The notes below the pieces were generated by a model that was not told the DNA's origin, made no database searches, and was given only the letters and a program-made list of their open reading frames with translations. DNA of 64,000 bases from Calliopsis andreniformis (lineage: Eukaryota; Arthropoda; Insecta; Hymenoptera; Andrenidae), in contig NW_027480596.1 in NCBI RefSeq assembly GCF_051401765.1, positions 434,001-498,000 of the forward strand, given 5' to 3'. This document shows positions 24,526 through 38,600 of the stretch, in pieces (position 1 is the stretch's first letter; the number at the start of each line of letters is the position of its first letter). A program made the translations under genes and the position numbers.

Positions 24526-25280
24526 AATCCTCAATACTCAATCTTCAATCCTCAAACCTCAATCCTCAATCCTCAATCCTCATTCTTCAATCCTCAATAC
24601 CCAATCCTCAATCTTCAATCCTCAATCCTCAACTCTCAGTCCTCAATCCTCAATCCTCAGACCTCACACATCAATACTTAACCCTCAGTCCTCGTCCTCA
24701 ATCCACAACCCTCAATCCTCAAACCTCAATCCTCAACCGTCAGTCCTCGTCCTCAATCCTCAAACCTCAATCCTCAATCCTCAATATTCAATCATCAATA
24801 CTCAATCTTCAATCCTCAGTGCTCTATCCTCAGTCCTCAATCCTCAATCCTCAATATTCAAGATACAACACTCAGCCACCAATCCTCAATACTCAACCAT
24901 CAATCCTCAATTCTCAATACTCAATAGAATATTCTGAATACTCATGGTTCAATACTCAATCCACAATATTCAATAATCAAATCTCAATCCTCAATCTTCA
25001 GTCCTTAATACTCAATTTCAATCCTCAATCCTCAGTTCTCAATCCCCAATACTCAATCCTCAATCGTCAATCCTCAATCCCCAATCCTCAATCTTCAATC
25101 CTCAACCTCAATCCTCAATCCTCAATCCTCAATCCTCAATATTCAACCCTCAATACTCAATCTTCAATCCTCAATCCTCAATCCTCAATCCTCAATCCTC
25201 AATCTTCAATCCTCAATCCTCAATCCTCAATCCTCAATCCTCAATACTCAATCTGCAATCCTCAATCCTCAATCCTCAAT
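22294..25280. repeat. Duplicated block B-ii, copy 1 (partner 31,252-34,245)
   Basis: Shift 8,958 bp at its start (CAATGCTCAATCC, ATG 22,294 and 31,252) and 8,965 bp after one extra heptamer near 31,325 (ATG pairs 23,118/32,083, 23,279/32,244 and 24,352/33,317). The copies part at about 25,280/34,245: this copy goes to a CATTCTTCAATCC run, the partner jumps to CAATCCCCAATCCTCAATAT. Confidence 0.87.
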
Positions 25281-25795
25281 CCTCAATCCTCATTCTTCAA
25301 TCCTCAATACCCAATCCTCAATCTTCAATCCTCAATCGTCAATCGTCAATTCTCAATCCTCAATCCTCAATCCTCAGACCTCAAACATCAATATTCAACC
25401 CTCAGTCCTCGTCCTCTATCCACAACCATCAATCCTCAATCCTCAATCTTCAATCATCAATATTCAATCTTCAATCCTCAATTCCCAATCCTCAACACTC
25501 AATACTCAATCCTCAATCTTCAATCCTCAATCCTCAATCTTCAATCCTCAATACTCAATCTTCAATCCCCAATCCTCGATTCTCAATCCTCAATCCTCAA
25601 TGTTCAATCCTCAATACTCAATCCTCAATCCGCAATCCTCAATCCACAGTCCTCAATCCCCATTCTTCAATCCTCAATACCCAATCCTCAATCTTCAATC
25701 CTCGATCCTCAACTCTCAATCCTCAATCCTGAATCCTCAGACGTCACACATCAATACTCAACCCTCAGTCCTCGTCCTCAATCCACAACCCTCAA
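24352..25795. repeat. Duplicated block B-iii, copy 1 (partner 39,218-40,661)
   Basis: Constant shift of 14,866 bp (ATG 24,352/39,218 and 25,600/40,466), including the TCCACGACCCTCATTCC variant and CAGACGTCACACATC at about 25,738/40,604. At about 25,795 this copy jumps to sequence equivalent to about 41,750, so roughly 1.1 kb present in the partner (about 40,662-41,750) is absent here. Confidence 0.85.
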
Positions 25796-25849
25796 TCCTC
25801 AATCGTCAATTCTCAATCCCCAATCCTCAATCATCAATAATCAACCTCA

Positions 25850-28506
25850 ATCCTCAATCCTCAATCCTCAATCCTCAATCTTCAATCCTCAATACTCAAT
25901 CTTCAATCCTCAATCCTCAATCCTCAATCCTCGATCCTCAATCCTCAAACCTCAGTCCTCAATCCTCAATATTCAATCATCAATACTCAATCTTCAATCC
26001 TCAATCCTCAATCCTCAATCCTCAATCCCCAATCCTCAATATTCAGCACACAAACCTCAGCCAACAATCCTCAATACTCAACCATCAATCCTCAATTCTC
26101 AATACTCAATAGAATATCCTGAATTCGCATGGTTCGATACTCAATCCACAATATTCAATAATCAAATCTCAATGCTCAATCTTCAACCCTCAATACTCAA
26201 TTTCAATCCTCAATCCTCAATCTTCAATCCTCAATCCTCAATTGTCAATCCTCAATCCTCAATCCTCAACCTTCAATCCTCAATACTCAACCTTCAATCC
26301 TCAATCCTCAATCCTCAATCCTCAATCCTCAATCCTCAATCCTCAATCTTCAATCCTCAATCCTCAATACTCAATCTGCAATCCTCAATCCTCAATCCTC
26401 AATCCTCAATGCTCATTCTTCAATCCTCAATACCCAATCCTCAATCTTCAAACCTCAATCCTCAATCCTCAATTCTCAATCCTCAATCCTCAATCCTCAG
26501 ACCTCAAACGTCAATATTCAACCCTCAGTTCTCGTCCTCAATCCACAACACTCAATCCTCAATCCTCAATCTTCAATCATCAATATTCAATCCTCAATCT
26601 TCAATCCTCAATACTCAATCTTCAATCCCCAATCCTCAATTCTCAATCCTCAAGCCTCAATGTTCAATCGTCAATTCTCAATCTCCAATACTAGATCCTC
26701 AATCCCCAATCTTCAATCCTTAATAGTCAATCTTCAATCCTCAATCCCCAGTCATCAATCTTCAATCCTCAATGCTCAATCCTCAATCCTCAATCCTCAG
26801 TCCTCAATTCACAATCCTCAATCCTCAAACCTCATTCTTCAACCGTCAGTCCTCGTCCTCAATCCTCAAACCTCAATCCTCAATCCTCAATATTCAATCA
26901 TCAATACTCAATATTCAATCCTCAATGCTCTATCCTCACTCCTCAATCCTCAATCCTCAATATTCAAGACACAACCCTCAGCCATCAATCCTCAATACTC
27001 AACCATCAATCCTCAATTCTCAATACTCAATACAATATTCTGAATACCCATGGTTCAATACTCAAACCACAATATTCAATAATCAAGTCTCAATCCTCAA
27101 TCATCAATCCTCAATACTCAATTTCAATCCTCAATCCTCAATTCTCAATCCCCAATCCTCGATCCTCAATCATCAATCCTCAATCCTCAATCCTCAGGCA
27201 TCAATACTCAATCTTCAATGCACAATCCTCAATCCTCAATCTTCAATCTTCATTCCCCAACCCTCAATCCTCATCCCTCAAACCTCAATCCTCAACCCTC
27301 AGTCCTCATACTCAATTCTCAATTCTCAATCCTCAATCCTGAATCCTCAATCTTCAATCCTCAATAATCAATCTCCAATCCTGAATCCTCAATCCTCGAT
27401 CCTCAGTCCTCAGGCATCAATACTCAATCTTCAATACTCAATCCTCAATCCTCAATCCTCAATCCTCAATCCTCAATCCTCAACCCTCAATCCTCATTCC
27501 TCAAACCTCAGTCCTCAACCCTCACTCCTCATCCTCAATTCTCAACCCTCAATCCTCAATCCTCAATCCTCAATCTTCAATCCTCAATAATCAATCTCCA
27601 ATCCTAGATCCTCAATCCCCAATCTTCAATACTTAATACTCAATCTTCAATCCTCAATCCCCAGTCATCAATCTTCAATCCTCAATGCTCAATCCTCAAT
27701 CCTCAATCCTCAGTCTTCAATCCACAATCCTCAACCCTCAAACCTCAATCTTCAACCGTCAGTCCTCGTCCTCAATCCTCAAACCTCAATCCTCAATCCT
27801 CAATATTCAATCATCAATACTCAATCTTCAATCCTCAATGCTTTATCCTCAATCCTCAACCCTCAATCCTCACTATTCAAGACACAACCCTCAGCCATCA
27901 ATCCTCAATGCTCAACCATCAATCCTCAATTCTCAATACTCAATACAATATTCTGAATACTCATGGTTCAATACTCAATCCACAATATTCAATAATCAAG
28001 TCTCAATCCTCAACCTTCAATCCTCAATACTCAATTTCAATCCTCAATCCTCAATCCTCAATCCTCAATTCGCAATCCTCAATCTTCAACCCTCAATACT
28101 CAATCTTCAATTCTCAATCTTCAATCCTCAATACTCAATCCTCAATCCTCAACCTTCAATGCTCAGTACTCAATCTTCAATCCTCAATCCTCAATCCTCA
28201 ATCCTCTATCCTCAATCTTCTATCCTCAATCCTCAAACCTCAATCTTCAATCCTCAATACTCAATCTGCAATCCTCAATCCTCAAACCTCAATCCTCAGT
28301 CCTCATACTTCAATCCTCAATACACAATCCACAATCTTCAATCCTCAATCCTCAATCCTCAATTCTCAACCCTCAATCCTTAATCCCCAGACCTCAAACA
28401 TCAATATTCAACCCTCAGTCCTCGTCCTCAATCCACAACACTCAATCCTCAGTCCTCAATCTTCAATCATCAATAATCAATCTTCAATCCTCAATCAACA
28501 ATCCTC
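25850..28506. repeat. Duplicated block B-iv, copy 1 (partner 52,294-54,950)
   Basis: Constant shift of 26,444 bp (ATG pairs 26,660/53,104, 26,772/53,216, 27,685/54,129, 27,908/54,352). Visible single-base differences include 26,727 (TAATAGTC against TAATACTC) and about 27,605 (CCAATCCTAGATCC against CCAATCCGGGATCC at about 54,050). The copies part near 28,506/54,950. Part of this block (26,030-27,350) is also found at 34,256-35,590 and 44,746-46,080. Confidence 0.87.
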
Positions 28507-31377
28507 AATCCTTAATCCTCAATCCTCAATATTCATCACTCAACCCTCAACCATCAATCCTCAATACTCAACCATCAATCCTCAATTCTCAATACTCAAT
28601 AGAACATCCTGAATCCTTATGGTTCAATACTCAATCCAGAATATTCAATAATCAAATCTCAAACCTCAAGCATCAATTCTCAACACTCAATCCTCAACAC
28701 TCAGTCCTCTCTCTTCAATCCTACATCCTCAACCCTCAATCCTCAAGCGTCAATCCTCAGTCCTCAATCCTCAATCCTCAATCGTCAGTCATCAATCCTC
28801 AATACTCAATCTTCAATCCTCAATCCTCAAACCTCAATCCTCAATCCTCATTCTTCAATCCTCAATACCCAATCCTCAATCTTCAATCCTCAATACTCAA
28901 TCCTCAATTCTCAATCATCAATCCTCAGTCCTCAGTCCTCAAACCTCAATCCTAAAATCCTCAGTCCTCAATCCGCAATCCTCAATCCTCAAACCTCAAT
29001 CCTCAACCGTCAGTCCTCTTCCTCAATCCTCAAACCTCAATCCTCAATCCTCAATATTCAATCATCAATACTCAATCTTCAATCCTCAATGCTCTATCCT
29101 CAATCCTCAATCCTCAATCCTCAATATACAAGACACAACCCTCAGCCATCAGTCCTCAATACTCAACCATCAATCCTCAATCCTCAATCTTCAATCATCA
29201 ATATTCAGTCTTCAATCCTCAATTCCCAATCCTCAACCCTCAATACTCAATCCTCAACCTTCAATACTCAATCTTCAATCCTCAATCCTCAATCCTCAAT
29301 CCTCGATCCTCAATACTCAAACCTCAATCCTCAATCCTCAATATTCAGTCATCAATACTCAATCCTCAATCCTCAATCCTCAATCCACAATCCTCAATCC
29401 CCAATCCTCAATATTCAACACACAACCCTCAGCCAACAATCCTCAATACTCAACCATCAATCCTCAATTCTCAATACTCAATAGAATATCCTGAATTCGC
29501 ATGGTTCGATACTCAATCCACAATATTCAATAATCAAATCTCTATCCTCAATCTTCAATCCTCAATACTCAATTTCAATCCTCAATCCTCAATCTTCAAT
29601 CCTCAATCCTCAATTGTCAATCCTCAATCCTCAATCCTCAACCTTCAATCCTCAATACTCAACCTTCAATCCTCAATCCTCAATCCTCAATCCTCAATCC
29701 TCAATCCTCAATCCTCAATCCTCAATCCTCAATCCTCAGTACACAATCTGCAATCCTCAATCCTCAATCCTCAATCCTCAATGCTCATTCTTCAATCCTC
29801 AATACCCAATCCTCAATCTTCAAACCTCAATCCTCAATCCTCAATTCTCAATCCTCAATTATCAATCCTCAGACCTCAAACATCAATATTCAACCCTCAG
29901 TTCTCGTCCTCAATCCACAACACTCAATCCTCAATCCTCAATCTTCAATCATCAATATTCAATCTTCAATCCTCAATCCTCAATCCTCAATCCTCAATCC
30001 TCAATCCTCAATCCTCAATCTTCAATCCTCAATCCTCAATCCTCAATCCTCGATCCTCAATCCTCAATCCTCAATCCTCAATCTTCAATCCTCAATCCTC
30101 AATCCTCAATCCTCAATCCTCATTCTTCAATCCTCAATACCCAATCCTCAATCTTCAATCCTCAATCCTCAATGTTCAATCCTCAATACTCAATCTTCAA
30201 TCCTAGATCCTCAATCCCCAATCTTCAATCCTTAATACTCAATCTTCAATCCTCAATCCCCAGTCATCAATCTTCAATCCTCAAAGCTCAATCCTCAATC
30301 CTCAATCCTCAGTCCTCAATCCACAATCCTCAATCCTCAAACCTCAATCTTCAACCGTCAGTCCTCGTCCTCAATCCTCAAACCTCAATCCTCAATCCTC
30401 AACATTCAATCATCAATACCCAATATTCAATCCTCAATGCTCTATTCTCAATCCTCAATCCTCAATCCTCAATATTCAAGACACAACCCTCAGCCATCAA
30501 TCCTCAATACTCAACCATCAATCCTCAAGTCTCAATACTCGATACAATATTCTGAATACTCATGGTTCAATACTCAAACCACAATATTCAATAACCAAGT
30601 CTCAATCCTCAATCATCAATCCTCAATACTCAATTTCAATCCTCAATCCTCAATTCTCAATCCCCAATACTCAATCCTCAATCGTCAATCCTCAATCCCC
30701 AATCCTCAATCTTCAATCCTCAACCTCAATCCTCAATCCTCAATCCCCAATCCTCAATCTTCAATCATCAATACTCAATCTTCAATCCTCAATGCTCTAT
30801 CCTCAATCCTCAATCCTCAATCCTCAATATTCAAGACACAACCCTCAGCCATCAATCCTCAATACTCAACCATCAATCCTCAATTCTCAATACTCAATAC
30901 AATATTCTGAATACTCATGGTTCAATACTCAATCCACAATATTCAATAATCAAGTCTCAATCCTCAATCTTCAATCCTCAATACTCAATTTCAATCCTCA
31001 ATCCTCAATTGTCAATCCCCAATACTCAATCCTCAATCCTCAATCCTCAATCCTCAATCCTCAATACTCAATCTGCAATCCTCAATCCTCAATCCTCAAT
31101 CCTCAATTCTCATTCTTCAATCCTCAATACCCAATCCTCAATCTTCAATCCTCAATCCTCAATCCTCAATTCTCAATCCTCAATCCTCAATCCTCAGACC
31201 TCAAACATCAATATTCAACCCTCAGTCCTCGTCCTCTATCCACAACCTTCAATGCTCAATCCTCAATCTTCAATCATCAATATTCAATCTTCAATCCTCA
31301 ATCCTCAATCCTCAATCCTCAATCCTCAATCCTCAATCCTCAATCCTCATTCCTCAATCCTCAATCTTCAATCCTCA
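28507..31377. repeat. Family B mosaic segment between long duplications
   Basis: Contains a decayed module near 28,595 (AGAACATCCTGAATCCTTATGG) followed by AAACCTCAAGCATCAATTC, phrases otherwise found in the divergent zones. The stretch 29,610-29,950 repeats material of 26,240-26,560 and 34,466-34,780. From about 30,230 it repeats the 18.0-19.3 kb segment (dimer at 30,437/30,792). No gene is visible. Confidence 0.75.
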
Positions 31378-34244
31378 ATACTCAATCTTCAATCCCCAAT
31401 CCTCAATTCTCAATCCTCAAGCCTCAATGTTCAATCCTCAATACTCAATCTTCAATCCTCAATCCTCAATCCTCAATCCTCAATCCTCATTCTTCAATCC
31501 TCAATACCCAATCCTCAATCTTCAATCCTCAATCCTCAATGTTCAATCCTCAATACTCAATCTCCAATCCTAGATCCTCAATCCTCGATCCTCAGTCCTC
31601 AGGCATCAATACTCAATCTTCAATACTCAATCCTCAATCCTCAATCCTCAATCCTCAATCCTCAACCCTCAATCCTCATTCCTCAAACCTCAGTCCTCAA
31701 CCCTCAGTCCTCATCCTCAATTCTCAATTCTCAATCCTCAATCCTCAATCCTCAATCTTCAATCCTCAATAATCAATCTCCAATCCTCAATCCTCAATCC
31801 TCGATCCTCAGTCCTCAGGCATCAATACTCAATCTTCAATACTCAATCCTCAATCCTCAATCCTCAATCCTCAATCCTCAACCCTCAATCCTCATTCCTC
31901 AAACCTCAGTCCTCAACCCTCAGTCCTCATCCTCAATTCTCAATTCTCAATCCTCAATCCTCAATCCTCAATCTTCAATCCTCAATAATCAATCTCCAAT
32001 CCTAGATCCTCAATCCCCAATCTTCAATCCTTAATACTCAATCTTCAATCCTCAATCCCCAGTCATCAATCTTCAATCCTCAATGCTCAATCTTCAATCC
32101 CCAATCCTCAATTCTCAATCCTCAAGCCTCAATGTTCAATCCTCAATACTCAATCTTCAATCCTCAATCCTCAATCCTCAATCCTCAATCCTCATTCTTC
32201 AATCCTCAATACCCAATCCTCAATCTTCAATCCTCAATCCTCAATGTTCAATCCTCAATACTCAATCTCCAATCCTAGATCCTCAATCCCCAATCGTCAA
32301 TCCTTAATACTCAATCTTCAATCCTCAATCCCCAGTCATCAATCTTCAATCCTCAAAGCTCAATCCTCAATCCTCAATCCTCAGTCCTCAATCCACAATC
32401 CTCAATCCTCAAACCTCAATCTTCAACCGTCAGTCCTCGTCCTCAATCCTCAAACCTCAATCCTCAATCCTCAACATTCAATCATCAATACTCAATATTC
32501 AATCCTCAATGCTCTATCCTCAATCCTCAATCCTCAATCCTCAATATTCAAGACACAACCCTCAGCCATCAATCCTCAATACTCAACCATCAATCCTCAA
32601 GTCTCAATACTCGATACAATATTCTGAATACTCATGGTTCAATACTCAAACCACAATATTCAATAACCAAGTCTCAATCCTCAATCATCAATCCTCAATA
32701 CTCAATTTCAATTCTCAATCCTCAATTCTCAATCCCCAATACTCAATCCTCTATCGTCAATCCTCAATCCCCAATCCTCAATCTTCAATCCTCAACCTCA
32801 ATCCTCAATCCCCAATCCTCAATCTTCAATCATCAATACTCAATCTTCAATCCTCAATGCTCTATCCTCAATCCTCAATCCTCAATCCTCAATATTCAAG
32901 ACACAACCCTCAGCCATCAATCCTCAATACTCAACCATCAATCCTCAATTCTCAATACTCAATACAATATTCTGAATACTCATGGTTCAATACTCAATCC
33001 ACAATATTCAATAATCAAGTCTCAATCCTCAATCTTCAATCCTCAATACTCAATTTCAATCCTCAATCCTCAATTCTCAATCCCCAATACTCAATCCTCA
33101 ATCCTCAATCCTCAATCCTCAATCCTCAATACTCAATCTGCAATCCTCAATCCTCAATCCTCAATCCTCAATTCTCATTCTTCAATCCTCGATACCCAAT
33201 CCTCAATCTTCAATCCTCAATCCTCAATCCTCAATTCTCAATCCTCAATCCTCAATCCTCAGACCTCAAACATCAATATTCAACCCTCAGTCCCCGTCCT
33301 CTATCCACAACCTTCAATGCTCAATCCTCAATCTTCAATCATCAATATTCAATCTTCAATCCTCAATCCTCAATCCTCAATCCTCAATCCTCAATCCACG
33401 ACCCTCATTCCTCAATCCTCAATCTTCAATCCTCAATACTCAATCTTCAATCCCCAATCCTCAATTCTCAATCCTCAAGCCTCAATGATCAATCCTCAAT
33501 ACTCAATCTTCAATCCTCAAACCTCAATCCTCAATCCTCAATCCTCATTCTTCAATCCTCAATACCCAATCCTCAATCTTCAATCCTCAATCCTCAACTC
33601 TCAGTCCTCAATCCTCAATCCTCAGACCTCACACATCAATACTTAACCCTCAGTCCTCGTCCTCAATCCACAACCCTCAATCCTCAAACCTCAATCCTCA
33701 ACCGTCAGTCCTCGTCCTCAATCCTCAAACCTCAATCCTCAATCCTCAATATTCAATCATCAATACTCAATCTTCAATCCTCAGTGCTCTATCCTCAATC
33801 CTCAATCCTCAATCCTCAATATTCAAGACACAACACTCAGCCACCAATCCTCAATACTCAACCATCAATCCTCAATTCTCAATACTCAATAGAATATTCT
33901 GAATACTCATGGTTCAATACTCAATCCACAATATTCAATAATCAAATCTCAATCCTCAATCTTCAGTCCTTAATACTCAATTTCAATCCTCAATCCTCAA
34001 TTCTCAATCCCCAATACTCAATCCTCAATCGTCAATCCTCAATCCCCAATCCTCAATCTTCAATCCTCAACCTCAATCCTCAATCCTCAATCCTCAATCC
34101 TCAATATTCAACCCTCAATACTCAATCTTCAATCCTCAATCCTCAATCCTCAATCCTCAATCCTCAATCTTCAATCCTCAATCCTCAATCCTCAATCCTC
34201 AATCCTCAATACTCAATCTGCAATCCTCAATCCTCAATCCTCAA

Positions 34245-35600
34245 TCCTCAATCCCCAATCCTCAATATTCAGCACACAACCCTCAGCCAACAATCATCAA
34301 TACTCAACCATCAATCCTCAATTCTCAATACTCAATAGAATATCCTGAATTCGCATGGTTCGATACTCAATCCACAATATTCAATAATCAAATCTCAATC
34401 CTCAATCTTCAACCCTCAATACTCAATTTCAATCCTCAATCCTCAATCTTCAATCCTCAATCCTCAATTGTCAACCCTCAATCCTCAATCCTCAACCTTC
34501 AATCCTCAATACTCAACCTTCAATCCTCAATCCTCAATCCTCAATCCTCAATCCTCAATCCTCAATCCTCAATCCTCAATCTTCAATCCTCAATCCTCAA
34601 TACTCAATCTGCAATCCTCAATCCTCAATCCTCAATCCTCAATGCTCATTCTTCAATCCTCAATACCCAATCCTCAATCTTCAAACCTCAATCCTCAATC
34701 CTCAATTCTCAATCCTCAATCCTCAATCCTCAGACCTCAAACGTCAATATTCAACCCTCAGTTCTCGTCCTCAATCCACAACACTCAATCCTCAATCCTC
34801 AATCTTCAATCATCAATATTCAATCCTCAATCTTCAATCCTCAATACTCAATCTTCAATCCCCAATCCTCAATTCTCAATCCTCAAGCCTCAATGTTCAA
34901 TCCTCAATTCTCAATCTCCAATACTAGATCCTCAATCCCCAATCTTCAATCCTTAATACTCAATCTTCAATCCTCAATCCCCAGTCATCAATCTTCAATC
35001 CTCAATGCTCAATCCTCAATCCTCAATCCTCAGTCCTCAATTCACAATCCTCAATCCTCAAACCTCATTCTTCAACCGTCAGTCCTCGTCCTCAATCCTC
35101 AAACCTCAATCCTCAATCCTCAATATTCAATCATCAATACTCAATATTCAATCCTCAATGCTCTATCCTCAATCCTCAATCCTCAATCCTCAATATTCAA
35201 GACACAACCCTCAGCCATCAATCCTCAATACTCAACCATCAATCCTCAATTCTCAATCCTCATTACAATATTCTGAATACTCATGGTTCAATACTCAAAC
35301 CACAATATTCAATAATCAAGTCTCAATCCTCAATCATCAATCCTCAATACTCAATTTCAATCCTCAATCCTCAATTCTCAATCCCCAATCCTCGATCCTC
35401 AATCATCAATCCTCAATCCTCAATCCTCAGGCATCAATACTCAATCTTCAATGCACAATCCTCAATCCTCAATCTTCAATCTTCATTCCCCAACCCTCAA
35501 TCCTCATCCCTCAAACCTCAATCCTCAACCCTCAGTCCTCATACTCAATTCTCAATTCTCAATCCTCAATCCTGAATCCTCAATCTTCAACCCTCAATAA
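34245..35600. repeat. Copy of the 26.0-27.4 kb segment inside the 10.5-kb unit
   Basis: Matches 26,020-27,370 at +8,226 bp initially (26,242/34,468) and +8,233 bp after one extra heptamer (26,660/34,893, 26,772/35,005). Its 5' edge is the recombination-like junction where block B-ii copy 2 ends. It is repeated at +10,490 bp (44,735-46,090). Confidence 0.83.
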
Positions 35601-38600
35601 TCAATCTCCAACCCTCAATCCTCAATCCTCGATCCTCAGTCCTCAGGCATCAATACTCAATCTTCAATACTCAATCCACAATCCTCAATCCTCAATCCTC
35701 AATCCTCAACCCTCAATCCTCATTCCTCAAACCTCAGTCCGCAACCCTCAGTCCTCATCCTCAATTCTCAATTCTCAATCCTCAATCCTCAATCCTCAAT
35801 CTTCAATCCTCAATAATCAATCTCCAATCCTAGATCCTCAATCCCCAATCTTCAATCCTTAATACTCAATCTTCAATCCTCAATCCCCAGTCATCAATCT
35901 TCAATCCTCAATGCTCAATCCTCAATCCTCAATCCTCAGTCCTCAATCCACAATCCTCAATCCTCAAACCTCAATCTTCAACCGCCAGTCCTCGTCCTCA
36001 ATCCTCAAACCTCAATCCTCAATCCTCAATATTCAATCATCAATACTCAATATTCAATCCTCAATGCTCTATCCTCAATCCTCAATCCTCAATCCTCAAT
36101 ATTCAAGACACAACCCTCAGCCATCAATCCTCAATCCTCATTCCTCAATCCTCAATCTTCAATCCTCAATACTCAATCTTCAATCCCCAATCCTCAATTC
36201 TAAATCCTCAAGCCTCAATGTTCAATCCTCAATACTCAATCTTCAATCCTCAATCCTCAATCCTCAATCCTCAATCCTCATTCTTCAATCCTCAATACCC
36301 AATCCTCAATCTTCAATCCTCAATCCTCAATGTTCAATCCTCAATACTCAATCTCCAATCCTAGATCCTCAATCACCAATCTTCAATCCTTAATACTCAA
36401 TCTTCAATCCTCAATCCCCAGTCATCAATCTTCAATCCTCAAAGCTCAATCCTCAATCCTCAATCCTCAGTCCTCAATCCACAATCCTCAATCCTCAAAC
36501 CTCAATCTTCAACCGTCAGTCCTCGTCCTCAATCCTCAAACCTCAATCCTCAATCCTCAACATTCAATCATCAATACTCAATATTCAATCCTCAATGCTC
36601 TATCCTCAATCCTCAATCCTCAATCCTCAATATTCAAGACACAACCCTCAGCCATCAATCCTCAATTCTCAACCATCAATCCTCAAGTCTCAATACTCGA
36701 TACAATATTCTGAATACTCATGGTTCAATACTCAAACCACAATATTCAATAACCAAGTCTCAATCCTCAATCATCAATCCTCAATACTCAATTTCAATCC
36801 TCAATCCTCAATTCTCAATCCCCAATACTCAATCCTCAATCGTCAATCCTCAATCCCCAATCCTCAATCTTCAATCCTCAACCTCAATCCTCAATCCTCA
36901 ATCCCCAATCCTCAATCTTCAATCATCAATACTCAATCTTCAATCCTCAATGCTCTATCCTCAATCCTCAATCCTCAATCCTCAATATTCAAGACACAAC
37001 CCTCAGCCATCAATCCTCAATACTCAACCATCAATCCTCAATTCTCAATACTCAATACAATATTCTGAATACTCATGGTTCAATACTCAATCCACAATAT
37101 TCAATAATCAAGTCTCAATCCTCAATCTTCAATCCCCAATACTCAATCCTCAATCCTCAATCCTCAATCCTCAATCCTCAATACTCAATCTGCAATCCTC
37201 AATCCTCAATCCTCAATCCTCAATTCTCATTCTTCAATCCTCAATACCCAATCCTCAATCTTCAATCCTCAATCCTCAATCCTGAATTCTCAATCCTCAA
37301 TCCTCAATCCTCAGACCTCAAACATCAATATTCAACCCTCAGTCCTCGTCCTCTATCCACAACCTTCAATGCTCAATCCTCAATCTTCAATCATCAATAT
37401 TCAATCTTCAATCCTCAATCCTCAATCCTCAATCCTCAATCCTCAATCCTCAATCCTCATTCCTCAATCCTCAATCTTCAATCCTCAATACTCAATCTTC
37501 AATCCCCAATCCTCAATTCTCAATCCTCAAGCCTCAATGTTCAATCCTCAATACTCAATCTTCAATCCTCAATCCTCAATCCTCAATCCTCAATCCTCAT
37601 TCTTCAATCCTCAATACCCAATCCTCAATCTTCAATCCTCAATCCTCAATGTTCAATCCTCAATACTCAATCTCCAATCCTAGATCCTCAATCCTCGATC
37701 CTCAGTCCTCAGGCATCAATACTCAATCTTCAATACTCAATCCTCAATCCTCAATCCTCAATCCTCAATCCTCAACCCTCAATCCTCATTCCTCAAACCT
37801 CAGTCCTCAACCCTCAGTCCTCATCCTCAATTCTCAATTCTCAATCCTCAATCCTCAATCCTCAATCTTCAATCCTCAATAATCAATCTCCAATCCTAGA
37901 TCCTCAATCCCCAATCTTCAATCCTTAATACTCAATCTTCAATCCTCAATCCCCAGTCATCAATCTTCAATCCTCAATGCTCAATCTTCAATCCCCAATC
38001 CTCAATTCTCAATCCTCAAGCCTCAATGTTCAATCCTCAATACTCAATCTTCAATCCTCAATCCTCAATCCTCAATCCTCAATCCTCATTCTTCAATCCT
38101 CAATACCCAATCCTCAATATTCAATCCTGAATCCTCAATGTTCAATCCTCAATACTCAATCTCCAATCCTAGATCCTCAATCCCCAATCGTCAATCCTTA
38201 ATACTCAATCTTCAATCCTCAATCCCCAGTCATCAATCTTCAATCCTCAAAGCTCAATCCTCAATCCTCAATCCTCAGTCCTCAATCCACAATCCTCAAT
38301 CCTCAAACCTCAATCTTCAACCGTCAGTCCTCGTCCTCAATCCTCAAACCTCAATCCTCAATCCTCAACATTCAATCATCAATACTCAATATTCAATCCT
38401 CAATGCTCTATCCTCAATCCTCAATCCTCAATCCTCAATATTCAAGACACAACCCTCAGCCATCAATCCTCAATACTCAACCATCAATCCTCAAGTCTCA
38501 ATACTCGATACAATATTCTGAATACTCATGGTTCAATACTCAAACCACAATATTCAATAACCAAGTCTCAATCCTCAATCATCAATCCTCAATACTCAAT

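Noticed and set aside
23892..26723. Long forward open frame (943 codons) made of N-P-Q-S-S-I-L repeats as a structural or surface protein gene
   Set aside because: Frames of the same composition exist in the other two forward frames over the same kind of sequence. The open state follows from the 7-bp unit lacking stops. The start ATGs are point variants of TCAATCC (CAATGC, CAATGTTC), with no promoter, splice or domain evidence.
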